Virus record (IMG/VR): IMGVR_UViG_3300018063_000305
Span: 1 to 44,983 of that record
Direction: 5' to 3' (one strand)
DNA length: 44,983 nucleotides
DNA from: a virus
Numbering within the stretch: position 1 is the first letter of the stretch; every line of letters begins with the position of its first letter. The position numbers were made by a program, and so were the translations under genes. The notes beneath the pieces are model-generated. The model saw only the letters and a program-made list of their open reading frames with translations. It did no database searches and was not told where the DNA came from. Below are positions 1-6,820 of this stretch, one piece after another.

Positions 1-215
1 CCGGTCATTGTATGTATAGTGTGGCATGATATATGTATTAGCATAGCGCGCGCCATGTCTACTATGTCATACTATATACCTTAAAGTCATACTAAGTCTG
101 TGTCGTCTATTTTCTTTTCTTTACTACTATGCACTACCGTATACCATGCAGTCATATAGAGTCTCATACCTGCACATAAATGCACGAATATCAATCATAC
201 AAGCCAAATGATTTT
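1..215. other. Non-coding left end with short TATAC/CATAC-rich repeats
   Basis: I see no convincing gene here. The stretch is rich in short degenerate repeats of the type GTCATACTATATACC and CATACC, spread between about 57 and 172. It also contains an 8-base alternating GCGCGCGC run at 46-53. On the minus strand one copy reads GCATGGTATAC, as in the -10 region of the early promoter near 44790, but no matching -35 box is visible. It may continue the right-hand end of the window if the genome is circular or permuted. Confidence 0.4.
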
Positions 216-383
216 TCATTCATCTTCAAATACAATTGCATATCTAACTACTAATCCATATAAATCATTTGGTTTGTTTTCTATTAAAACAGGTATTATA
301 TGTGTCACTCTTTTATAAGCAGACTTAAGAAGATTAATTTCATCTTCTATCTTAAGTGGTTCTATATTCCAGTGAATTGGCAT
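216..383 (-). CDS. Small hypothetical protein (55 aa)
   Basis: Encodes a 55-residue protein beginning MPIHWNIEPLKIEDEI; I do not recognise a family. The ATG at 383 was chosen because CTCC at 392-395 (GGAG on the coding strand) is then 8 nt upstream. An earlier in-frame ATG at 389 would leave only 2 nt. It is the last gene of the short leftward unit read from the promoter at 877-905. Confidence 0.55.
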   Translation of the reverse strand: MPIHWNIEPLKIEDEINLLKSAYKRVTHIIPVLIENKPNDLYGLVVRYAIVFEDE

Positions 384-470
384 ATTCATTACTCCTTTTA
401 ATTACATGTAACCAGGTCAAAATTCTGGGAGAAAAAAAAATTCTGAGAAGAAAATAATATGTAATAATAA

Positions 471-596
471 TTATTTATTTTTATTAATAGTCCAATATTC
501 ATATTTACATTTTGGTTTACAGAATACTTTATCCTTTCGATGTGCTATAAATGGTTTCTTACAGTTGGGACATACACGATCATACTTCTTTATCAT
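471..596 (-). CDS. Zinc-ribbon mini-protein (41 aa)
   Basis: A 41-residue basic protein whose pairs CPNC (residues 9-12) and FCKPKC (residues 25-30) form a four-cysteine zinc-binding site. The rest is lysine-rich. Such small zinc ribbons are common in phage genomes and their targets are mostly unknown. It follows the 600..830 gene by 3 nt in the same leftward unit. Confidence 0.6.
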   Translation of the reverse strand: MIKKYDRVCPNCKKPFIAHRKDKVFCKPKCKYEYWTINKNK

Positions 597-599
597 ACA

Positions 600-830
600 T
601 TATTCCCATGCTCCGATTGATTTTAATTTTCCATCTTTATCAAATGTGAAATCAGTATAGAAAAAAGTATAACCTGAATTAGGCCGATAATTATCAATCA
701 TATTATGGCTAGATTCAACTCTTATTTTTACTTCACTTTTTTCACATTGATTTCCTGATTTATCATCATGAAGAATTAAATAAGTAATTTTAGAATGATC
801 TAGCATTTCTTTAAATAATTTTAGGTCCAT
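600..830 (-). CDS. Hypothetical protein (76 aa), first gene of the left leftward unit
   Basis: Encodes 76 residues with an amphipathic N-terminus (MDLKLFKEMLDH) and a C-terminal half that looks beta-rich; no family recognised. An AGGA element lies about 9 nt upstream of the ATG. It is the first gene downstream of the minus-strand promoter at 877-905, so it may be made early and independently of the main early operon. Confidence 0.6.
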   Translation of the reverse strand: MDLKLFKEMLDHSKITYLILHDDKSGNQCEKSEVKIRVESSHNMIDNYRPNSGYTFFYTDFTFDKDGKLKSIGAWE

Positions 831-853
831 ACATTATTTTCCTATAGATTGTT

Positions 854-933
854 CAAACGGTTGCGCGCCTGAGGCAAGGATAACACATCACTTCGCCAAT
901 GTCAACCGTTTGTTGACCTATTATAACCGTTTG
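854..933. promoter_or_regulatory. Three 9-bp operator-like repeats between divergent promoters
   Basis: CAAACGGTT at 854-862 and its reverse complement AACCGTTTG at 904-912 and 925-933. The two direct copies are exactly 21 bp apart, two helical turns, so a dimeric or cooperative regulator would bind one DNA face. The 904-912 copy sits within GTCAA-N7-TTGAC. One copy overlaps the leftward -35 box and another lies just upstream of the rightward -35 box. The regulator is unknown. Confidence 0.5.
877..905 (-). promoter_or_regulatory. Sigma-70-like promoter, leftward
   Basis: Read on the minus strand: -35 TTGACA (900-905), 17-bp spacer, -10 TATCCT (877-882). The -35 box is a perfect consensus and shares bases with one of the AACCGTTTG motifs (904-912). 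It would transcribe the 600..830, 471..596 and 216..383 genes. Confidence 0.7.
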
Positions 934-941
934 CTAGGCCA

Positions 942-970
942 TTGACAGGCAACGTGAGAGCGCGTATGAT
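942..970 (+). promoter_or_regulatory. Sigma-70-like promoter driving the rightward (late) genes
   Basis: TTGACA (942-947), 17-bp spacer, TATGAT (965-970). The predicted start near 977 is about 28 nt upstream of the first late gene, whose AGGGG ribosome site follows. This is the only strong promoter I can see for the 27-kb rightward block, so it may drive the entire structural region. Confidence 0.75.
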
Positions 971-1004
971 GGGCGCAAGAAATGGGTTTTAAGGGGAAAG
1001 GTGT

Positions 1005-1361
1005 ATGAAAAAATTACTATTAATTCTTATTCTGGTATTCATGCCTCATGTAGTGATGGCACAAGCAACTACAACTAGTAAATTAGAATTTGATCAATCT
1101 GCTCCAACATTATCCGAAGCAAATGGATATACATATAAATATTATCCTGATGGTTCATTAACTGGAATTAATTTAGTTGTAGTTTGTACTGGTGTAACTT
1201 CACCATTTATTTGTAATACGGCATTTCCTACTTTTACTCCTGGTCCTCATAACATTACATTAACAGCAGGTAATATAGCAGGGGAATCATTAAAATCATC
1301 CCCTTTCGCTTTCGTTTTCGTCGTGGTCCCCGTCGCTCCAAATAGAGTTAGAATAATTTGA
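1005..1361 (+). CDS. Exported Ig-like/fibronectin-like small protein
   Basis: 118 residues. Residues 1-19 form a classic signal peptide: MKK, a hydrophobic core, then VMA-QA as a likely signal peptidase I site. The rest is a beta-rich Ig/FnIII-like segment of the sort found in small phage surface proteins. Two cysteines in the mature part (VVVCTG, FICN) could form a disulfide in the periplasm. AGGGG lies upstream of the ATG. As first gene of the late transcript it is likely abundant. Export suggests a role at the cell envelope; the exact function is unknown. Confidence 0.7.
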   Translation: MKKLLLILILVFMPHVVMAQATTTSKLEFDQSAPTLSEANGYTYKYYPDGSLTGINLVVVCTGVTSPFICNTAFPTFTPGPHNITLTAGNIAGESLKSSPFAFVFVVVPVAPNRVRII

Positions 1362-1365
1362 TTAA

Positions 1366-1479
1366 ATGATAATTTTAAAAGGAATTAGATTTGGAATACA
1401 ATATTTATTCATCACAATTATTTTATTAATATTTATTTTCTTTGGGTTCTTACTCTGGTTCTTAGGTGAAAAACAATAA
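1366..1479 (+). CDS. Single-pass membrane micro-protein (37 aa)
   Basis: A 37-residue ORF with a short basic N-terminus (MIILKGIR), a hydrophobic span over residues 11-33 and the tail GEKQ. It fills the gap between its neighbours with few spare bases. It could be a holin accessory or another envelope micro-protein; function unknown. Confidence 0.5.
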   Translation: MIILKGIRFGIQYLFITIILLIFIFFGFLLWFLGEKQ

Positions 1480-1495
1480 TTTAAGGTAAACTATA

Positions 1496-2074
1496 ATGAG
1501 TATGGGTTTAGTAAATGATGAAGATTTTGAATGTGAATTAAATAAAGGTTCACAATCAAATTCTAATTGGAATCGTGCTATTGCTGAAATTAGAGAAAGT
1601 CCAACTAAAGGTCGCGCGCCCGGTGATGTTGAAGTACCTGAAAGTTTAAGAAAAATCATTGGAGAAACTTCTGAACTAGATGGTAGAAAAGAAGCAGTTG
1701 CATTAGCTAAGATGTTTGATATTTCTGAGAGTTCAGTATCTGCATATGCACATGGTTCTACTAGTACTGCTTCATATAATAAACCGGATATTGGAATAGA
1801 CTCAATTCAGAGTCATATAAATAAATCAAAAGAACGAATTTCAAATAAAGCTCGTTCAAGATTATTCCAATCATTAAAACATATTACAGATGAGAAATTA
1901 AAAGAAGCAAGTGTAAGAGATGTATCTCAAGTCGCGCGTCATATGTCGGCTATTATTAAGGAACAAGAACCATCAGTAAATACTTCAAATGAAAATAATG
2001 GAATTCAATTCATCTTCTATAGTCCACATATTAAAAATGAAGATGTATTTGATACAATCACTGTTCCTGAATAA
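1496..2074 (+). CDS. Putative small terminase subunit / HTH DNA-binding protein
   Basis: 192 residues. Residues 63-86 have the pattern of a helix-turn-helix (GRKEAVALAKMFDISESSVS). Residues 110-156 are strongly helical and charged, as expected for an oligomerisation segment. Small terminases combine an N-terminal HTH with a helical core, and the gene lies upstream of TerL in the packaging/head module, so TerS is the best guess. A transcriptional regulator is the main alternative. An in-frame second ATG lies two codons in. Confidence 0.45.
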   Translation: MSMGLVNDEDFECELNKGSQSNSNWNRAIAEIRESPTKGRAPGDVEVPESLRKIIGETSELDGRKEAVALAKMFDISESSVSAYAHGSTSTASYNKPDIGIDSIQSHINKSKERISNKARSRLFQSLKHITDEKLKEASVRDVSQVARHMSAIIKEQEPSVNTSNENNGIQFIFYSPHIKNEDVFDTITVPE

Positions 2075-2093
2075 ATGAGATAGGAGAATTAAA

Positions 2094-2513
2094 ATGGGAT
2101 TTGGATCAATATTTGGTTCTCTCGGCCGCGCGATTAAAAGACCATTTAAAGATATTCATAAAGCTGTAAAAGGTTCAGGTCGCTTTATGAATAGAGGAAT
2201 AAAGAAAACTTTTGGTGGTGGTGGAGGAGCTAGTAAAACTAGTGAAAGTGGAACTGGTACAGGTGGATTTAGTGGTATCAGAGATAGAATGAAAGCTGGA
2301 AAAGTAGGACCATTAGTTAATAATGCTCCTGGTAAGGTAAGTGGTTCACAAGGTAAAAAAGCAGGTGAATGGATTGGAAGTAAATATATAGGTAGTGGAC
2401 CTAAACCTGAAGATATGGCACAAAAGAAAAAGAAGAAACCAATAATGGGTTCGAATGTAAATAATAAAGTAAATCCTGCTATGGGTAAAGAAGGACAGAG
2501 AAGTAATTATTAA
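2094..2513 (+). CDS. Basic glycine-rich protein, putative virion protein
   Basis: 139 residues with many Lys/Arg and a run of six glycines near residue 40. It has an amphipathic N-terminus (MGFGSIFGSLGRAIKRPFKD) and a basic patch KKKKKP near residue 112. A good GGAG site lies upstream. The composition resembles the 24727..25308 product, which sits in the ejection-protein block, so an internal or membrane-active virion role is possible. No family was recognised. Confidence 0.55.
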   Translation: MGFGSIFGSLGRAIKRPFKDIHKAVKGSGRFMNRGIKKTFGGGGGASKTSESGTGTGGFSGIRDRMKAGKVGPLVNNAPGKVSGSQGKKAGEWIGSKYIGSGPKPEDMAQKKKKKPIMGSNVNNKVNPAMGKEGQRSNY

Positions 2514-2529
2514 TAAGGATTAATAAATA

Positions 2530-2886
2530 ATGAGTACAGCCGCAGTTAAAGGTCAAAATATAACAATTCAAGATGCTCAAACTGTTGGTAATGGAACTGC
2601 ATTAGCAATTCCTCCTGGTGTTAAGAAACATACATTTTATATTCGTGGTAATGGTGCGATTGGGGCGGGCGCAATTACATTAGAAACTGCATCTGACCCT
2701 GATTATACTGGTACATGGGCTCTATTAGTAAATGATTTAGCTACACCAACTGCTAATCCTGTTACTGTAGTTGGTAATGCCGAAGTAATATATCGAATTG
2801 ATGGTACATTCACTGCTCTTCGAGCAAGAATAAGTACTACTATCACTACTACAACTGTTACTGTAATATATCGTGGTAGTAGATAG
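2530..2886 (+). CDS. Beta-rich structural protein (118 aa)
   Basis: 118 residues, Thr/Ala/Val-rich with alternating hydrophobic pattern. The features TWALLVNDL and RIDGTFTALRARIS resemble small phage decoration or fibre-associated beta-sandwich proteins that report mean/variance-like repeats. No catalytic residues are evident. It belongs to the late operon, 16 nt after its neighbour. Confidence 0.55.
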   Translation: MSTAAVKGQNITIQDAQTVGNGTALAIPPGVKKHTFYIRGNGAIGAGAITLETASDPDYTGTWALLVNDLATPTANPVTVVGNAEVIYRIDGTFTALRARISTTITTTTVTVIYRGSR

Positions 2887-2889
2887 TTA

Positions 2890-3045
2890 ATGATGATTCT
2901 AATAATAGAAGTATTACAATTTCTTGCAATAGTTGTAATTGGTTATTTAATTCTTAGAAAATTGTATACTTTAACTAAACACTTAGAAGTCAGTCACCAA
3001 CAAATAATAAGTGATTTGAGAAAGTTAACAAGTAAATTGGAGTAA
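2890..3045 (+). CDS. Membrane micro-protein with coiled-coil tail (51 aa)
   Basis: 51 residues: a hydrophobic span over residues 3-22 (ILIIEVLQFLAIVVIGYLIL), then a charged helical tail rich in heptad leucines (KLYTLTKHLEVSQHQIISDLRKL). One membrane anchor plus a soluble helix resembles spanin or holin accessory proteins, but no lipobox is present. It starts 3 nt after the previous stop codon. Confidence 0.55.
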   Translation: MMILIIEVLQFLAIVVIGYLILRKLYTLTKHLEVSHQQIISDLRKLTSKLE

Positions 3046-3049
3046 AACA

Positions 3050-3427
3050 ATGAGAAAATTGTTTTTGATAATTCTAATTTTAGTTTTGACAGTTACTATT
3101 ATAAGGGGAGATGCAACTTGGGTAGCAGGAAATGAATTTACTAATCCAACAGTAAATACAATTCTAGTTGATACTGGTGGTATATATGAATTTGATCATT
3201 CATTTCAAATTGTTTGTGCAGCGGATGTAAATGCTAACATTGCAATAGAACATCGTAATGTGGCTAATGATACTACTTTAAAATCTCAATTAGTAAGATT
3301 CGGTGGACCTGGAACAGTTGGTGTTGCATTTAATGTATTCTTTTATAATACAAATGAAAGAGTTAGAGTAAGATTACATTCAGCAATTTCATTAGGCACA
3401 ATTCAATGTTCAATATTTCATAGTTAA
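3050..3427 (+). CDS. Exported small beta-rich protein (125 aa)
   Basis: 125 residues beginning with a basic start and hydrophobic core (MRKLFLIILILVLTVTII), a signal peptide or membrane anchor. The rest is a predicted beta-sandwich (NANIAIEHRNVANDTTL, FFYNTNERVRVRLHSAI). It is similar in style to phage fibre-associated domains. With the 1005..1361 gene it makes two exported proteins in the first 3.5 kb of the late operon. Confidence 0.6.
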   Translation: MRKLFLIILILVLTVTIIRGDATWVAGNEFTNPTVNTILVDTGGIYEFDHSFQIVCAADVNANIAIEHRNVANDTTLKSQLVRFGGPGTVGVAFNVFFYNTNERVRVRLHSAISLGTIQCSIFHS

Positions 3428-3431
3428 AATT

Positions 3432-3899
3432 ATGTATACAGTAAGAAGTATAACAGTAGCAACAGCAGCGACCGCAGACCATACCATAGCAGATTTATGG
3501 AATCCACATGCTACCCAAAGAATAAAAGTAGTTTCTGTTGCAATATTTAAACGTGGTGGTGCTGGTACTGCTGGAGATAATCTTAGATTAAAACGCGCGA
3601 CCGTAAGAGGAACTGCTGGCTCAACTGTTACTCCTGATATTGATAATCATGGTGAACGTGCAGTTGCGCCAGTATCAGGAGTATTATTAGATTTATCTGC
3701 ATTCAGTGTTCAACCTACATTAGATGCAAGTGATTTAGGATTTGGTTGGGTTGCGCCTGCTGTTCAAGGTGCAGGTATAGTTATGCCGATACCAGGAGGA
3801 ATAGTAATTCCACCAGGAACTGGATTAGCTATAGTACAAGTTCAGGCAACAATATGGCCTACTTCAGAAATTACTTATTCATGGCTTGAAGATTATTAA
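3432..3899 (+). CDS. Predicted virion structural protein (155 aa)
   Basis: 155 residues, mostly beta-strand and glycine/proline turns; the region PGGIVIPPGTGLAIVQVQA is typical of phage tail or fibre beta-domains. Not assigned to a named family. Its stop overlaps the next start codon (TAATG), so the two are probably translated together. Confidence 0.55.
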   Translation: MYTVRSITVATAATADHTIADLWNPHATQRIKVVSVAIFKRGGAGTAGDNLRLKRATVRGTAGSTVTPDIDNHGERAVAPVSGVLLDLSAFSVQPTLDASDLGFGWVAPAVQGAGIVMPIPGGIVIPPGTGLAIVQVQATIWPTSEITYSWLEDY

Positions 3900-4189
3900 T
3901 GATCTTATATGAAGGAATTCATAAATTTCGTAGAGATAAGGAATTACTTAGACCAATTGTTATTGATTATGCTAGTGTATCAGCATTATCTCCATCAGAA
4001 CTTAAAGTATTTGTAGGAGATAAACTAGTTGAGCATGTATATGTTGGCATTTATTCTCCTCATACATGGTGGGGTAATAATTCCTTATTTGGCCGAAATG
4101 AACCTTTACCTGGAGAAGAATTTACAGTTATTGTAGGAAAAAGTGCAATATTTAGAATAGAAGGTGAGTGGTTTGAAAAGGTGGGTTAA
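3899..4189 (+). CDS. Hypothetical late protein (96 aa)
   Basis: 96 residues of mixed alpha/beta character with aromatic-rich stretches (YSPHTWWGNN). No recognisable motif. It is translationally coupled to its upstream neighbour through TAATG and overlaps the next gene by about 20 nt. Conserved spacing argues for a real gene. Confidence 0.55.
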   Translation: MILYEGIHKFRRDKELLRPIVIDYASVSALSPSELKVFVGDKLVEHVYVGIYSPHTWWGNNSLFGRNEPLPGEEFTVIVGKSAIFRIEGEWFEKVG

Positions 4190-4625
4190 TACAAAAGTTG
4201 TAATTGATATAGAATCTAATAAAGTATTAGATAAACAAGGTTATTATTATTCAGGTAAATGGTCATTAGCAACTAACGTAACATGGACTTTTACTGCATC
4301 AAGTGAAGGAATGATTCTTGGTGGACATAGTATTACAACAGGAACTCCAACTAAAGATGGAATTGATATTAATAGCGCGGGATATGGTGCGCGCTTACAA
4401 TTAGATGGTTTAAGTGCAGCTACTCCGCGACCTAGATTTATGTCACAAGGTGGAGTAATAGGAACTAAAGTATTAGAAGATGGAACAGTAATTGGAGCAT
4501 ACTTTGCGCCAGTTGATTGGACTGATGCTCAAGAAGGATTTGATAATACTGCACCACAACCTCCTCCAGTTATTACTGGATGGGGATTATTATTAGGACA
4601 GAAAAGAAATAGACTTATAAATTAA
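4164..4625 (+). CDS. Conserved-type phage structural protein (153 aa)
   Basis: Up to 153 residues. The start is uncertain: GTG at 4164 gives the longest form. TTG at 4173 (MKRWVNTKVVIDIES) is better placed after AAGGTGAG and reduces the overlap with the preceding gene. The N-terminal NTKVVIDIES...YYYSGKW pattern recalls a protein family common in environmental podovirus genomes. The C-terminus ends with a short basic tail. Structural role inferred from location. Confidence 0.55.
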   Translation: MSGLKRWVNTKVVIDIESNKVLDKQGYYYSGKWSLATNVTWTFTASSEGMILGGHSITTGTPTKDGIDINSAGYGARLQLDGLSAATPRPRFMSQGGVIGTKVLEDGTVIGAYFAPVDWTDAQEGFDNTAPQPPPVITGWGLLLGQKRNRLIN

Positions 4626-4627
4626 TC

Positions 4628-5731
4628 ATGTATCACGGTGATATTCGTTTAGGAGATATACTTGATTTTAAGTTTACTACTGTTAATACATCAGGAGTTC
4701 CTACAAGTTTATTAGGAACTCCAGTTATATCAGCTTACGAAAATAATGATGTAACTGAGATAACTGCTGGTGTAGTATTAACTGTAGACTTTGATGCTAG
4801 AACTGGATTAAATCATGTACGTGTTACAGCATCTGGAGCTAATGGATTTCAAACTGCTGCTAACTATGATTTAGTAATTACTACAGGAACAGTAGATGGT
4901 GGTTCAGTAGTAGGATATGTAGTAGGTTCATTTAGTATTGAAAATCGTTCTGCTATAATGTCTACTACTGTTGCTAATAAGACACTTGATATAACAGCAA
5001 CAGGAGAAGCTGGATTAGATTGGGCAAATATTGGTGCTCCTACTACTGTACAAGGATTATCAGGAACAACAATCAAAACAGCTACTGATGTAGAAACTGA
5101 TACTCAAGATATTCAAGCTAGATTACCAGCTGTACTTACGGGAGATGGAAATATTAAATCGGATACTCTAAGAATAAGTGGAACTCTTCAAACAGCAGGT
5201 GATATAATTGGAGATACAAATGATATTCAATCACGTTTACCAGCAGCATTGGATACTGGTAGAATAAGGGCAGTAGCTGAAGTAGTAGGAGATAAAACAG
5301 GATATGCAATTGGAGTAGGTGGTATTACATCAACTTCTTTCGCCGCGGCAGCATTAGACGCGGCAGCAATAGCAGTTGATGCAATTGGCGCATTAGAATT
5401 CGCGCAAGGTGCTGCTGATAAAGTATGGTTAACTACTGCAAGAACATTGACAAGTGGAGTAGTAAAGAAAAATGCAATATTTAATAATCTTGAATTTTTA
5501 ATGGTTGATTCTACTGACCATGTTACTCCTAAAACTGGATTAACTGTAACTGGAACGCGCTCAATTGATGGTGGCGCATTCGCGGCTGTAACTGGAGCAA
5601 TTGCTGAAGTAGGGAATGGAATTTATCAATTTGATGCAGCCGCGGCTGATACTAATGGCGATACTGTTACATTTAGATTTATTGCTGCTACTGCTGATGA
5701 TACATTTGTGACTATTATTACGAGTACATGA
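4628..5731 (+). CDS. Putative tail fibre / baseplate-associated protein
   Basis: 367 residues. An N-terminal beta-domain (about 1-105, ending GYVVGSFSIENR) is of the type seen at the base of many phage fibre proteins. Next comes an Ala/Thr/Asp-rich, repeat-like middle, with IQARLPAVL (about 175) and IQSRLPAAL (about 205) as two copies of one segment. The C-terminal beta-domain spans about 275-367. The repeated DTQDIQARLP-type segment suggests a trimeric shaft. Its stop overlaps the next start. Confidence 0.6.
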   Translation: MYHGDIRLGDILDFKFTTVNTSGVPTSLLGTPVISAYENNDVTEITAGVVLTVDFDARTGLNHVRVTASGANGFQTAANYDLVITTGTVDGGSVVGYVVGSFSIENRSAIMSTTVANKTLDITATGEAGLDWANIGAPTTVQGLSGTTIKTATDVETDTQDIQARLPAVLTGDGNIKSDTLRISGTLQTAGDIIGDTNDIQSRLPAALDTGRIRAVAEVVGDKTGYAIGVGGITSTSFAAAALDAAAIAVDAIGALEFAQGAADKVWLTTARTLTSGVVKKNAIFNNLEFLMVDSTDHVTPKTGLTVTGTRSIDGGAFAAVTGAIAEVGNGIYQFDAAAADTNGDTVTFRFIAATADDTFVTIITST

Positions 5732-6009
5732 TGAGAAAGTTTCTTATCAGTATATTTCAATATATTCTTCTTTGGTTATATAAACCACTACTCTCTAACA
5801 GAGCTAAAAAATTAGCAGAACTATTTGATGAATTGCAGGTTTCGGGGGAATATAAAAGACATCAAGTATATGCTCAACTTATAAAAGAATTTCCTTTTAT
5901 TAATAGAAGAGATATTAGTAAGTATTTAGAAAGTGCAGTTAGAACTCTATCAATTAATAATAAACCAAGAGAAATTATTTACAAGAGAGAATATAGAGTT
6001 GAGAATTGA
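5728..6009 (+). CDS. Hypothetical protein with hydrophobic N-terminus (93 aa)
   Basis: 93 residues: MMRKFLISIFQYILLWLY forms a hydrophobic or membrane-inserting N-terminal helix, followed by a charged helical domain. It overlaps the upstream stop by 4 nt (ATGA) and the downstream TTG start by 4 nt (TTGA), indicating coupling in both directions. No family recognised. Confidence 0.5.
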   Translation: MMRKFLISIFQYILLWLYKPLLSNRAKKLAELFDELQVSGEYKRHQVYAQLIKEFPFINRRDISKYLESAVRTLSINNKPREIIYKREYRVEN

Positions 6010-6533
6010 TAATACAGTGGAACAAACAAACCGCGACGGACAAAAGACACTTTGCATGGTTAGCATTTGGCCAACCTGCATTAAATCAATATATTTCAAA
6101 AACATCTGGTGCTCCGGTAGGAGTATTACCGTGGAATGCATTATCAGGAGAAAGTGGAATAACAGGTGGCGGTGATATTGATGGTACTTTAATGTTATCA
6201 AAACTTTTAGCTCATATTATAGGTTCAACAGAATTAAAGTTTGGTTCAGCATCTGCTACAGCTGCAAATGCAGTAGTTACAATTACAGGAATAGCAGATA
6301 GAGGAATTTTAGTAAATAAAATTACATGGTCATATTCATCCACTCCAACTGGAGGGAGATTAACAATTTCAGATGGAACTAGAACATTAGATGTAGATAT
6401 TACTGCTGGTGGACCTGGCGCGCTTAATTTAAATTGGCCTGGTATAGTTGGAGCTACAGTTATAATTACATTATTTAGTGGGGGTGGTGGAATTACTGGG
6501 AAGTTAAATGTTCAGTATACTGTTGAGACTTAA
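6006..6533 (+). CDS. Predicted structural/fibre protein (175 aa)
   Basis: 175 residues from a TTG start coupled to the previous stop. It is rich in beta-strands, Gly and Thr. Residues 45-75 (NALSGESGITGGGDIDGTL) resemble the linker seen before fibre head domains, followed by a jelly-roll-like segment (VNKITWSYSSTPTGGRLTISDG). Probably part of a tail fibre or decoration structure; no enzyme motif. Confidence 0.55.
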   Translation: MIIQWNKQTATDKRHFAWLAFGQPALNQYISKTSGAPVGVLPWNALSGESGITGGGDIDGTLMLSKLLAHIIGSTELKFGSASATAANAVVTITGIADRGILVNKITWSYSSTPTGGRLTISDGTRTLDVDITAGGPGALNLNWPGIVGATVIITLFSGGGGITGKLNVQYTVET

Positions 6534-6537
6534 TTAG

Positions 6538-6807
6538 ATGACAGATGAAGTAAAATTTAATAGTGGACCTTGGTTGGTACAGGCAATTTATAAAGTTGGT
6601 GTTCCATCAGCTATTGCTATTTTTTTAATTTGGGTATTAGTTACGAGAATTGATGGAGAAATTACAGAAATTAAAGAAAATTTAAGATTACATGCAGTTG
6701 ATTCTTCTTATATTATAAAGAATACAAGTAATATGCAACAAGTTCTTCAAAGAATATGTGTTAATACCTCAAAAACTACTGAAGAGAGAAATGCTTGTTT
6801 TCCTTAA
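6538..6807 (+). CDS. Putative holin / single-pass membrane protein
   Basis: 89 residues with one transmembrane helix at about 20-36 (VPSAIAIFLIWVLVTRI), followed by a soluble helical region with two cysteines near the end. Small late proteins with this layout just upstream of TerL are often annotated as holin-like (class III type). No endolysin is adjacent, so the lysis assignment is inference. Confidence 0.5.
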   Translation: MTDEVKFNSGPWLVQAIYKVGVPSAIAIFLIWVLVTRIDGEITEIKENLRLHAVDSSYIIKNTSNMQQVLQRICVNTSKTTEERNACFP

Positions 6808-6820
6808 TTGAATAAATAAC

